40,916 bases of DNA from Symbiobacterium thermophilum. Lineage in GTDB: Bacteria > Bacillota > Sulfobacillia > UBA995. Of the stretch, positions 1 to 7,853 are shown piece after piece. The translations under genes and the position numbers were made by a program. The stretch spans positions 1 to 40,916 of the forward strand of contig DYFO01000017.1 in NCBI GenBank assembly GCA_020725145.1, read 5' to 3'. The notes beneath the pieces are model-generated. The model searched no databases and was not told where the DNA came from. It was given only the letters and a program-made list of their open reading frames with translations. Positions within the stretch are counted from its first letter, which is position 1, and the number at the start of each line of letters is the position of its first letter.

Positions 1-84
1 GTTCCTCCCGACAAGCAGGGTACGCCCGCGCCGACAGCGTAATCCCCGACGGACGATGTTTGTGCCCATCACCCTCGGGAGGGA

Positions 85-1146
85 ATGACGTTGCCCGATC
101 GGCGCCCGTCACTCGAGGACGTAGCCCGGCTGGCGGGAGTGTCTATTACCACCGCTTCGCGGGTGATCAACGGCAGCGCCCACCCGGTGAGCGAGCAGAC
201 CCGTCGCCGGGTTCTGAAGGCCGTGGCCACCCTCGACTACCATCCCGACGCGCTGGCCCGCAACCTGAAGCGGCAGCTGACCCAGACCATCGGGGCCGTG
301 GTGCACGACATCTCCGACTCCTACTACTCCGAGGTCGTCCGGGGCGCGGAGGATCACGCCCGTCGCCATGGCTACGTGCTGATGGTATCCAACGCCTACC
401 GCATTGGCGAGCGCATCCTCAGCTGTCTGCGCACCTTCCGCGAGCACCGCGCGGCCGGGGTGGTGCTGGCGGGCAGTGACCTCACCGACCGCGGTCACTG
501 GCACGAAATGCAACGGCAGGTTGAAAGCATGCAGCGGCAGGGCATCGTGGTGGTTGGCCTCGCCACGCAGAAGGTGCGCATGCCGTGCATCCGTACGGAT
601 AACGTGGCCATCGGCCGCATGATGACGGAATACCTGCTGGGCAAGGGACACCGCCGCATCGCCTTCGTGTCGGGGCCGCAGGCCATCTTCACCAGCCACG
701 AGCGTCACCAAGGCTACCGCGAGGCACTGGAGCGGGCGCAGGTTGCCTACGATCCCCGTCTGGTGGTCTGGGATGATTTCACAAAGGAAGGGGGTTTCCG
801 GGCGGCCACCCGTCTCATCGAGGCGGGACCTCCCTTCACCGCCATGTTCGCCTCGAACGACGAGATGGCCATCGGCGCCTTGCTCGCCTTTCGCACCCGT
901 GGCATCCGCGTGCCGCAGGACGTCTCGCTGGTAGGGTCCAACGATATCCCGCTGGCCAGGTACTCCTATCCGCCGCTGACCACGCTGCGCGTCCCCATGT
1001 ACGATATGGGGGTGCAGGCCGTGGAGCTCATCCTGCAGGTAGCCGCCGGCCGCGATCGGGCAAAGGCCATCCGTGACCTGCAGGATTTTCAGCACTTCGT
1101 CCCCTTGCAGATCGTGGAGCGCGATTCGGTAGCCTCCATGGCCTGA
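85..1146 (+). CDS. LacI-family transcriptional regulator
   Basis: A 353-residue LacI/PurR-family repressor, the usual family length. Residues about 9-30 form the N-terminal helix-turn-helix (SLEDVARLAGVSITTASR), followed by the hinge region and a periplasmic-binding-protein-like effector domain containing family signatures such as IGAVVHDISDSYYSEVVRGAE and FASNDEMAIGAL. The ATG at 85 has a good GGGAGGG ribosome site just upstream. It lies directly before a ten-kilobase co-directional catabolic and transport cluster, and two tandem LacI-type operators lie between its stop and the next gene, so it very probably represses that cluster and is released by a pathway metabolite (inference). The effector cannot be named: family members bind sugars, nucleobases or other small molecules. 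Confidence 0.93.
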   Translation: MTLPDRRPSLEDVARLAGVSITTASRVINGSAHPVSEQTRRRVLKAVATLDYHPDALARNLKRQLTQTIGAVVHDISDSYYSEVVRGAEDHARRHGYVLMVSNAYRIGERILSCLRTFREHRAAGVVLAGSDLTDRGHWHEMQRQVESMQRQGIVVVGLATQKVRMPCIRTDNVAIGRMMTEYLLGKGHRRIAFVSGPQAIFTSHERHQGYREALERAQVAYDPRLVVWDDFTKEGGFRAATRLIEAGPPFTAMFASNDEMAIGALLAFRTRGIRVPQDVSLVGSNDIPLARYSYPPLTTLRVPMYDMGVQAVELILQVAAGRDRAKAIRDLQDFQHFVPLQIVERDSVASMA

Positions 1147-1210
1147 GGTCTTCCAAGTCTCACACTTTTCGTCATTGCCGGCAGGAATCGGCCTGTCTTT
1201 CGCCGAAGAT

Positions 1211-1224
1211 GGCAAACGTTATCC
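1211..1224. promoter_or_regulatory. LacI-family operator, upstream copy (less symmetric)
   Basis: The 14-mer GGCAAACGTTATCC carries the AACGTT core typical of LacI-family operators, centred on CG. It directly abuts a second, more symmetric copy. The two copies share their first ten bases. Position between the regulator gene and the first structural gene suggests that the adjacent LacI-family protein binds here. Confidence 0.6.
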
Positions 1225-1238
1225 GGCAAACGTTTACC
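1225..1238. promoter_or_regulatory. LacI-family operator, downstream copy (near-perfect palindrome)
   Basis: GGCAAACGTTTACC is a 14-bp palindrome with a single mismatched pair, matching the general LacI/GalR operator form with AAACGTTT at its centre. It starts immediately after the first copy, so the repeat period is 14 bp. It lies 33 bp before the GTG chosen for the PreA-like gene. No convincing -35/-10 pair was identified around it. Confidence 0.7.
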
Positions 1239-1270
1239 ATCTCTTCCGGCAGGAACGGGGGCAGCTCAGG

Positions 1271-2413
1271 GTGCTCGATCTCTCCACCAGCTTCGCGGGC
1301 GTCAGGCTTCGCAATCCGATCGTGGTGGCCGCGGCGGGGATCACCGGCACGATCGACCGCCTCAAGCGTGCCGAGGATGCGGGAGCCGGCGCGGTCAGTA
1401 TGAAATCGCTGTTCGAAAACCCCATTCCGCGGGTCGGCGACCCGACTCCGCACATGCTGGTCATCCGGCGCCGACTGGGGTCGCTGTCCTCGGAAACCCT
1501 CTACTCCTACGAGCAGTGCAGCGCCTTCGACGAGGAGCGCTACGCGGAGGAGCTTCACCGGGCCAAGCAGGCGCTGTCCATACCCGTGTTCGCGAACGTG
1601 GATTGCCAGACGCCCGAGGCCTGGGTGAGGTACTGCCGTCTGATGGAAGAAGCTGGCGCCGACGGCGTCGAGGTGAAATCCTGCCCGCACGGCGAACACC
1701 TGTTGACCGGAACCGAGCTGCAGGAGGTCGTTCGGCTGTTAAAAGGCACGGTGAACATTCCGGTCATCCCCAAACTTCCCCCGCAGTTGACGAGTCCCTA
1801 CCAGACGGCCAGAGAACTCGAGCGGGTCGGTGCGGACGCATTGGTGTTGTTCAATCGCTTCACCGGGCTGGACATCGACGTACACACCGAGTCCCCGGTG
1901 ATGCACGGGGGAGTGGCGGGGCACGGCGGACCGTGGTCCCTGCACTACGTTCTGCGCTGGGTGGTGCAGACCGCTCCGGCATTGTCCATCCCCGTGTGTG
2001 CATCGGGGGGCGTAGGGGGTGGCGAGGACGTCATCAAGTGCCTGTTGGCGGGGGCTTCTGCCGTACAGATCGCGACCCTGGTGATCCTTGAGGGCTATGG
2101 GGTCATCGGCCGCGTCCTGAAAGAGGCGTCGGAATGGATGGAGGCCCGGGGATACCACCGCCTCGAGCAATTCCGCGGCAGGGCAGCCGCGCGCGTGCTC
2201 AACCTGGCCGAGATCTGCCGTGAGCGCCGGCTCGTGGCGTCCATATCCGCCGAGCGCTGCAGCGGATGTGGACGCTGCGGCGAGATCTGCATATATCGGG
2301 CGGTTACCGAGGAGGCAGGAGGGCGGTTCCGGGTCGGCGAGGGGTGCGTGGGTTGCGGGCTGTGCGTCCACGTGTGCCCGGAGACGGCCATCGGAATGGT
2401 TCCTGCCCGCTAG
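1271..2413 (+). CDS. PreA/dihydroorotate-dehydrogenase-like FMN protein with C-terminal 2x[4Fe-4S] ferredoxin domain
   Basis: About 380 residues. The N-terminal 300 form a dihydroorotate dehydrogenase-type FMN TIM barrel (NPIVVAAAGITG near the N-terminus, a SCPHGEH substrate loop, ASGGVGGGEDVIKCL phosphate-binding region). The C-terminus has two ferredoxin clusters with CSGCGRCGEIC and CVGCGLCVHVCP. This architecture matches the PreA subunit of NAD-dependent dihydropyrimidine dehydrogenase, but the loop after SCPHG differs from classical PreA and no PreT-like partner is adjacent, so substrate and electron donor are unknown. A longer frame opens with TTG at 1175, but that start would place the tandem operators inside the gene; GTG 1271, giving VLDLSTSFAGV, fits the family N-terminus better. 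First gene of the cluster, 14 bp before the DapA-like gene. Confidence 0.82.
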   Translation: MLDLSTSFAGVRLRNPIVVAAAGITGTIDRLKRAEDAGAGAVSMKSLFENPIPRVGDPTPHMLVIRRRLGSLSSETLYSYEQCSAFDEERYAEELHRAKQALSIPVFANVDCQTPEAWVRYCRLMEEAGADGVEVKSCPHGEHLLTGTELQEVVRLLKGTVNIPVIPKLPPQLTSPYQTARELERVGADALVLFNRFTGLDIDVHTESPVMHGGVAGHGGPWSLHYVLRWVVQTAPALSIPVCASGGVGGGEDVIKCLLAGASAVQIATLVILEGYGVIGRVLKEASEWMEARGYHRLEQFRGRAAARVLNLAEICRERRLVASISAERCSGCGRCGEICIYRAVTEEAGGRFRVGEGCVGCGLCVHVCPETAIGMVPAR

Positions 2414-2427
2414 AGGAGGGATGGGGC

Positions 2428-3339
2428 ATGTTCAGAGGGATCATCGCGGCGACGGTCACACCCATGGATCGGTACTGCGCGATTGACGAGCCATCGCTGC
2501 GGAGGTACATGCGTTGGCTCGTGGATCAGGGCGTTCACGGCGTGGCGGTAAACGTGGACACCGGCGAGGGCCCGGCGCTGACGCTGCAGGAGCAGCTACG
2601 TGTCCTGGATGTGGTCAAGAAGGAGATCGGAGGAAAGGCCCTGGTGGTGGCGGGCCTGACGGGTGCCGGCTCGACCCGGGCCACCGTGGAGGCGGCCCGG
2701 GAGCTGGAGCGGCACGGGGCTGAGGCCTTCCTGGTGTTTCCCGTCGCCGCCTACCGTGGAAGGCCGCAGTCCGCCGAGGTCGTGTACCGCTACCATCTGG
2801 CGATCGCCGAGGCGGTGTCTGTCCCCCTCATCGCCTTCCAGCTACAGGAGGGCCTGGGGGGGGTGGAGTTCACCGAGGAGTCGCTGGCACGTGTCTTCTC
2901 GATTCCCGGGGTCAAGGCCATCAAGGAAGCAGCTTTCGACGCTCGTAAGTTCGCCGACGTGGTCAAGTTCATTCGCGGCAACGGCTACGACGTGGCCATC
3001 CTGACGGGCAACGACAACTTCATCCTGGAGTCGTTCATGCTGGGCTGCGACGGCGCCCTGATCGGGTTCGGTACGCTGGCCACCGCCATGCAGGTGGAGA
3101 TGTACCGGGCCTGGACGGCCGGCGACTTCCGTCGGGCGATGGAGCTGGGGGCCATCATCCAGCCCTTGGCAGACGTCATCTTCGCGCCGCCGGTGCGCGA
3201 CTACCGGGCGCGGACCAAGGAAGCACTGGTCATGCAGGGGGTGATAGCGGAGGCGCACGTCCGCCCGCCCCTTCTGCCGGTCGACGACCGTGAGCGGGAG
3301 CGGATCCGGGCGGCCCTGGTACGTGCAGGACTGCTGTAG
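2428..3339 (+). CDS. DapA / N-acetylneuraminate lyase family aldolase
   Basis: A 303-residue class I aldolase-type TIM barrel of the dihydrodipicolinate synthase/NAL family. Lys166 in GVKAIKEA aligns with the Schiff-base lysine. The catalytic tyrosine normally 28 residues earlier (YNVP motif) is replaced by Phe137-Gln138 in IAFQLQEG, and the usual GTTGE motif reads DTGEGPALT. It is therefore unlikely to be lysine-pathway DapA; a lyase, hydratase or aldolase acting on a 2-oxo acid in the local pathway is more plausible (inference). Start ATG 2428 follows GGAGGG at 2415-2420 with good spacing; an ATG at 2421 is out of frame. It lies between the PreA-like gene and the ABC binding protein. Confidence 0.85.
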   Translation: MFRGIIAATVTPMDRYCAIDEPSLRRYMRWLVDQGVHGVAVNVDTGEGPALTLQEQLRVLDVVKKEIGGKALVVAGLTGAGSTRATVEAARELERHGAEAFLVFPVAAYRGRPQSAEVVYRYHLAIAEAVSVPLIAFQLQEGLGGVEFTEESLARVFSIPGVKAIKEAAFDARKFADVVKFIRGNGYDVAILTGNDNFILESFMLGCDGALIGFGTLATAMQVEMYRAWTAGDFRRAMELGAIIQPLADVIFAPPVRDYRARTKEALVMQGVIAEAHVRPPLLPVDDRERERIRAALVRAGLL

Positions 3340-3366
3340 GTTGATGTATGACGCGAGGAGAGGAGG

Positions 3367-4542
3367 ATGACGACCGTGAGGAGGCTTGTTGCCGTGGTCC
3401 TCTGCTTTGCCCTGGCGGCGGGATTGGCCGCGGGGTGTGGGCGGCGTACCGAGACCACGGAGCGCGAAACCGGACCCATCGTCATCGGCAACATCCAGGA
3501 CCTGAGTGCCGGAGCGTCGGTCTGGGGTCAGGGGCTCACCAACGGTGCCACCCTGGCCATCGAGAAGGTGAACGCGGAAGGCGGTGTGCTGGGCCGCGAG
3601 CTCAAGCTGGTATCGATGGACATGCGGGGCGTCGGAACCGAGGCGATAAGCGCCTACCACCGTCTGGTGGACATCGAGCGCGTCTCGGCGATCATTGGGC
3701 CTCCGTTCAGCGACATCGCACTGGCGCTGGCCCCTGTTACCGAGCAGAAGCGGGTGGCGGTGTACGGATACTTCATGGACGAACGCTGCACGACTCCGTC
3801 GCCCGGCCGGGTGTGGAACTTCATGTTCCTCGGCCAGCCGTCCTGCGGCGAGGCGGCCCGTATCATTGCCTCCTACGCGATGCAGGACCTGGGCCTGAAG
3901 AAGTTCGGCGTACTGTTCAACCGGGCCAATGCTTGGTCGGTAGCATGGATCGGTCCCCTGGTAGACTACGTCATCCGGAACGGCGGGCAGGTCGTGGCCA
4001 CCGAAACCTGCCAGTGGGAAGACACCGACTACAAGACACAGCTGACCAAGATCCTGCGGGCGGAGCCTGAGGCGCTGGTGTTCCCCAACTACCTGAGGGA
4101 GATCGTCGTGCAGACGCAGCAGGCGCGCGAGCTGGGCTTCAAAGGGCCGATCATCGGACCAAACGCCTTCTTCGTTCCCTTCGCGGAGATGGCGGGCAAG
4201 GCTGCGGATAACATCTACTTCGCCAACAACATCGATTACGGCGAACCCCACCTGCAGGACTTCATCAAGGAGTACCGCGAGCGTTTCAAGATCGACCCCG
4301 TAGCCCATGCCTTCATGGGTTGGGACGCGGTGATGGTCATCGCCGACGCCATCAACAGGGCAGGTTCCACCGATCCGGTGGCGATCGCCGAAGCGCTTGC
4401 CACCACCGAGGGAGTTCCCGGTCTGATGGACACCATCACCATCTCGCCGCATACTCACCGGCCGGTCGGGATGTCGCTGGCCATCCTCAAGATCGAGAAC
4501 CAGAACTACATCTACATCGGTCGTAAGCGCGCTCCGGACTGA
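3367..4542 (+). CDS. Branched-chain amino acid-type ABC transporter substrate-binding lipoprotein
   Basis: A 391-residue periplasmic-binding protein of the LivJ/Peripla_BP_6 type. The N-terminus is a lipoprotein signal with lipobox LAAGC (cysteine near residue 22), so the protein is membrane anchored outside the cell. The body begins IVIGNIQDLSAGASVWGQG and has the family two-lobe pattern (GVLGRELKLVSMD, IIGPPFSDIALALAP). Strong AGGAGGATG region precedes the ATG. Two permeases and two ATPases follow, completing a HAAT-family importer. LivJ-type proteins bind amino acids, amides, urea or aromatic acids, so the ligand cannot be deduced; context suggests a methylated amine or betaine-like compound. 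The ORF is followed by a strong hairpin before the permease gene. Confidence 0.92.
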   Translation: MTTVRRLVAVVLCFALAAGLAAGCGRRTETTERETGPIVIGNIQDLSAGASVWGQGLTNGATLAIEKVNAEGGVLGRELKLVSMDMRGVGTEAISAYHRLVDIERVSAIIGPPFSDIALALAPVTEQKRVAVYGYFMDERCTTPSPGRVWNFMFLGQPSCGEAARIIASYAMQDLGLKKFGVLFNRANAWSVAWIGPLVDYVIRNGGQVVATETCQWEDTDYKTQLTKILRAEPEALVFPNYLREIVVQTQQARELGFKGPIIGPNAFFVPFAEMAGKAADNIYFANNIDYGEPHLQDFIKEYRERFKIDPVAHAFMGWDAVMVIADAINRAGSTDPVAIAEALATTEGVPGLMDTITISPHTHRPVGMSLAILKIENQNYIYIGRKRAPD

Positions 4543-4568
4543 AACCGGGAGACAATCCGCGGGGAACC

Positions 4569-4594
4569 GGGGGGCGGGAGTCATCCCTCCCCCC
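4569..4594 (+). other. Intercistronic hairpin after binding-protein gene
   Basis: GGGGGGCGGG (4569-4578) and CCCTCCCCCC (4585-4594) form a ten-position stem with one C/T mismatch around a 6-nt loop. No T-run follows, so it is unlikely to be a complete intrinsic terminator. Hairpins in this position commonly protect the binding-protein mRNA or partly attenuate permease expression (inference). Confidence 0.5.
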
Positions 4595-4622
4595 AGCTTC
4601 CCTGGGGAGGCTGGTCAGACCA

Positions 4623-5495
4623 GTGCTGGTACAGCAGTTGATCAACGGCCTGTCGCTGGGGGCAGTCTACGCCCTGATCGCCGTGGGCTTCGGGATGATC
4701 TTCAACGTGCTCAAGTTCTCCAACTTCGCCCACGGCGGGGTGATCACCGTCACCGCCTACGCGGGCTACTACGTGGCGGCGAACCTCGGTTGGAGCTTTT
4801 TGCCCACGTTGGCGGTCGCCATCCTGGTCGGCGGGCTGCTGGCCATGCTGGTTGAGCTCGTGGGCTTCCGGTTGATCCGTCGGCGTGGGGGAAGCGTCAT
4901 CTTCTACTTCGTGAGCTCGGTGACCATCGGCATGCTGCTGGAGAACCTGATGGTGATCGCGGGAGGGCCCACTTTCTACGCCTACCCTGACATGCTGGCG
5001 AAGGCCAGCTATCCGGTGCTGGGGGCCTCGGTCTCCACCGTCAATCTGGTCATGCTGGCCGCCTCGACTCTCGCGCTGGTGACGCTTACTTGGGTGCTGT
5101 ACCGTACGCGGACGGGCGTCGCCATCCGTGCCATATCCGCCGATACCGTCACCGCCGGCCTGATGGGAGCCAACGTCGACACCCTCATCGGCGTGACCTT
5201 CTTCGTCTCGGGGTGCCTTGCGGGGATGACGGGCATGCTGCTGGGCATGACGCAGACGCTTTTCCCGCAGCTCGGGAGGGTCGTGGTAAAAGGCTTCATC
5301 GCAGCGGTTATCGGGGGGCTGGGCAGTCTGGGCGGAGCGGTGATCGGCGGCATCTTCCTCGGAGTGGTCGAGGTGATGTTGACGGCCACCATCGGTTCGG
5401 GATGGGCTCCCGTCTTGCTGTTTCTGATCCTGCTAAGCTTCCTGGCGGTGCGGCCGCAGGGCATCGCGGGCGTCATCGCTCAGGAGAAGGCGTGA
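4623..5495 (+). CDS. Branched-chain amino acid-type ABC transporter permease (LivH-like)
   Basis: A 290-residue integral membrane permease of the LivH family with about eight hydrophobic segments, starting LVQQLINGLSLGAVYALIAVG, the family N-terminal signature, and carrying the conserved GFIAAVIGGLGSLGGAVIGG motif near residues 220-240 that contacts the ATPase. The start is GTG 4623 behind GGGGAGG. It forms a pair with the LivM-like permease 16 bp downstream and pumps the ligand delivered by the preceding lipoprotein. Confidence 0.92.
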   Translation: MLVQQLINGLSLGAVYALIAVGFGMIFNVLKFSNFAHGGVITVTAYAGYYVAANLGWSFLPTLAVAILVGGLLAMLVELVGFRLIRRRGGSVIFYFVSSVTIGMLLENLMVIAGGPTFYAYPDMLAKASYPVLGASVSTVNLVMLAASTLALVTLTWVLYRTRTGVAIRAISADTVTAGLMGANVDTLIGVTFFVSGCLAGMTGMLLGMTQTLFPQLGRVVVKGFIAAVIGGLGSLGGAVIGGIFLGVVEVMLTATIGSGWAPVLLFLILLSFLAVRPQGIAGVIAQEKA

Positions 5496-5511
5496 GAGAG
5501 GAGGCGGTACC

Positions 5512-6387
5512 ATGGGCTTTTACTCCTCGCTCACGGTGTTCACCGGGCTGACGGTTATCGCCGTCATGGGAGTCTTCGTGCTGACGGGTATGGCGGGTCT
5601 GTTCAGCTTCGGCCAGGCGGCTTTCATGGCCGTGGGCGCCTATGTGGCAGGGCTGCTGGCCATCCGCATGGGGCTGGGCTTCGTCCCCGCGGTGCTGGCG
5701 GGCGTGGTCGCGTCGCTGGCAGCCGGCTTGCTGGTGGCGCTGCCGGTGATGCGCCTGCGGCGCGACTACTTCGCATTGGCCACGTTCGGTTTCGGTGAGG
5801 CGATCCGAGCGTTACTGAACCAATCGGTGGGTATCACGGGCGGGGCGATGGGGTTGTTCGGCATACCCGTGGTCACGCAACCGTGGATGGTGGTGGGCGC
5901 GGCCGTCTGGAGCGTTTGGCTGGTGCGCACGCTCAAACGTTCCGCGCTCGGTCGTGACTGGCAGGCGCTCAAAACCGACGAGATAGCCGCCGAGGCGATG
6001 GGGGTGCCCACCTACCGGCGCAAGGTGGAGGCTTTCCTGATAAGCTGCGGGCTGGCAGGCTTCGCCGGTGCGCTGTTCGGCTTTTACACCTCCTACGTCG
6101 ACCCGGCGATGTTCGGTTGGTTCCGATCGGCCGAGTGGATCATCATCCTGTTCTTCGGTGGCATAAACAGCATCACCGGTACGGTGGCAAGCGCCCTGCT
6201 GCTTTCGGCGCTGCCCGAGTTCCTCCGTTTCGTGGCCCAGTGGCGTGTGCCCCTGTACTGCGGCATCGTGATCGCCACCATCAACCTCCGGCCGCGGGGC
6301 ATGTTCGGAGACTGGGAGCTTTCCCTGTCCACTCCAGGAGAAGTGCTCAAGGGGGTGAGGCGACGCCGTGGCCTTGCTCAGCCTTGA
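5512..6387 (+). CDS. Branched-chain amino acid-type ABC transporter permease (LivM-like)
   Basis: A 291-residue polytopic membrane protein of the LivM family. Signatures include GLFSFGQAAFMAVGAY near residues 30-45, RLRRDYFALATFGFGEAIR, and GGINSITGTVASALLL, the cytoplasmic coupling loop region. ATG 5512 follows GAGAGGAGG. Its last 20 bases overlap the first ATPase gene, indicating translational coupling. It is the second half of the translocation pore. Confidence 0.92.
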   Translation: MGFYSSLTVFTGLTVIAVMGVFVLTGMAGLFSFGQAAFMAVGAYVAGLLAIRMGLGFVPAVLAGVVASLAAGLLVALPVMRLRRDYFALATFGFGEAIRALLNQSVGITGGAMGLFGIPVVTQPWMVVGAAVWSVWLVRTLKRSALGRDWQALKTDEIAAEAMGVPTYRRKVEAFLISCGLAGFAGALFGFYTSYVDPAMFGWFRSAEWIIILFFGGINSITGTVASALLLSALPEFLRFVAQWRVPLYCGIVIATINLRPRGMFGDWELSLSTPGEVLKGVRRRRGLAQP

Positions 6388-7141
6388 GGACTGTAGCAAG
6401 CATTTTGACGGCGTGAAGGCTCTGCAAGGCGTCAGCCTATCGGTGCCTGAGCGGAGTCTGGTGGGGATCATCGGCCCCAACGGGGCGGGGAAGACCACCG
6501 TGTTCAACCTGGTGACGGGCATCTACCGTCCCACCTCGGGCACGATCAAGCTCGACGGAAAGGATCTGGTGGGGCAGCCGCCGCACCGCATCGCCGCCGC
6601 CGGTGTGGCCCGCACCTTCCAGAACATCCGGCTCTTCGCCGGCCTGAGCGTGCTGGAGAACGTTCAAACCGCATGCGCGCGAAGGCATGCCTATGGTTTC
6701 CTGGACGTGGCGGCCTGCCTTCCGTGGTACTGGCGGAAGGAACGCACCATCAGGTCCGAGGCCTTGGACCTTCTGGACCGCCTTGCGCTAGGAGAACTGC
6801 GGAACGAGCGGCCGGGCAACCTTCCCTACGGGCTGCAACGCCGCCTGGAGATCGCCAGGGCGCTGGCGTTGAGGCCGCGGCTTCTGTTGCTGGACGAGCC
6901 GGGCGCGGGTCTGAATCCGGGGGAGATACGGGAGCTCATCGACCTGATCGCCGAGCTCGCCGAGGCGTTCTCCCTCACCGTGGTGCTGATCGAGCATCGT
7001 ATGGAGATCGTCATGAGCCTGTGCCGGTGGGTTTATGTCCTGGACTTCGGGTGTCTCATCGCCCAGGGGACGGTTGACGACGTCCGGCGCGACCCGCGGG
7101 TGATCGGCGCCTACCTTGGGAAGGAGTACGCCGATGCTTGA
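6368..7141 (+). CDS. Branched-chain amino acid-type ABC transporter ATP-binding protein (LivG-like)
   Basis: A 257-residue ABC ATPase. Walker A is GPNGAGKTT (residues 36-44), the signature is LPYGLQRRLEIARAL in place of the common LSYGQQRRLEIARAL (near 152), and Walker B is LLLLDEPGAGL (near 173). The conserved switch histidine is in VLIEHRMEIV. GTG 6368 is used and overlaps livM by 20 nt. LivG proteins have the longer insertion around the LENV motif, here LSVLENVQTACARRHAYGF. Confidence 0.93.
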   Translation: MALLSLEDCSKHFDGVKALQGVSLSVPERSLVGIIGPNGAGKTTVFNLVTGIYRPTSGTIKLDGKDLVGQPPHRIAAAGVARTFQNIRLFAGLSVLENVQTACARRHAYGFLDVAACLPWYWRKERTIRSEALDLLDRLALGELRNERPGNLPYGLQRRLEIARALALRPRLLLLDEPGAGLNPGEIRELIDLIAELAEAFSLTVVLIEHRMEIVMSLCRWVYVLDFGCLIAQGTVDDVRRDPRVIGAYLGKEYADA

Positions 7142-7853
7142 GGTCAGGGAGCTTCATGCCGGCTACGGAAAGGTGACCGTGCTTCATGCGGTGACCATCG
7201 CCGTGCCCGAGGGGTCCGTCGTCACCATCATCGGCTCCAACGGAGCCGGCAAGACCACGCTCTTGCGGGTGATCTCGGGCCTGATCCGACCGTCCGGCGG
7301 GATCATCGCCCTGGACGGCAGACCACTTCCTTCCATGCCTCACCAGGTGGTGGCCCGCGGAGTGGTGCACGTGCCTGAGGGACGAAAGGTCTTCCCCAAC
7401 CTGACGGTGGAAGAAAACCTGTTAATGGGCGCCTTCCGGGGCGGCAGGGGCCGCGAGTTGCGTTCGCGCATGACCCTGATGTACGAGCAGTTTCCGGTGC
7501 TCGGGAGCCGGCGCCGCCAGTACGCGGGCACGCTGTCCGGGGGTGAGCAGCAGATGCTCGCCATTGCGCGCGGTCTCATGTCCAGGCCGCGGCTGTTGAT
7601 GCTGGACGAGCCCTCACTGGGCCTGGCTCCCATGATCGTTCAGGCGGTGTTTGGCATCGTGGCCGAGATCCGCCGCCAGGGCACTACCGTGCTGCTGGTG
7701 GAGCAAAACGCGGGCAAGGCCCTCGGTCTGGCGGACTGGGGCTACGTGCTGGAAACCGGACGGGTGGTGGTGGAGGGCAAGGGTTGCGATCTTGCCCGCA
7801 ACCCCATGGTGAAGCGTGCCTATCTTGGGGAAACACGGGAGGTGAACGCGTAA
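7134..7853 (+). CDS. Branched-chain amino acid-type ABC transporter ATP-binding protein (LivF-like)
   Basis: A 239-residue ABC ATPase with Walker A GSNGAGKTT (residues 34-42), signature LSGGEQQMLAIARGL (near 135), Walker B LLMLDEPSLGLAP and switch LLVEQNAGKAL, all typical of LivF. ATG 7134 lies inside the end of the LivG-like gene (8-nt overlap) and is preceded by GGAAGGAG; a start 18 nt upstream lacks such a site. Its stop TAA overlaps the ATG of the methyltransferase gene (TAATG), tying transport to methyl transfer. Confidence 0.93.
   Translation: MLEVRELHAGYGKVTVLHAVTIAVPEGSVVTIIGSNGAGKTTLLRVISGLIRPSGGIIALDGRPLPSMPHQVVARGVVHVPEGRKVFPNLTVEENLLMGAFRGGRGRELRSRMTLMYEQFPVLGSRRRQYAGTLSGGEQQMLAIARGLMSRPRLLMLDEPSLGLAPMIVQAVFGIVAEIRRQGTTVLLVEQNAGKALGLADWGYVLETGRVVVEGKGCDLARNPMVKRAYLGETREVNA

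Noticed and set aside
2842-4584. A 580-codon open frame on the minus strand
   Set aside because: It lies antisense to the DapA-like and binding-protein genes, has no ribosome site, and its low-complexity Arg/His/Gly-rich product is typical of GC-rich antisense shadows.
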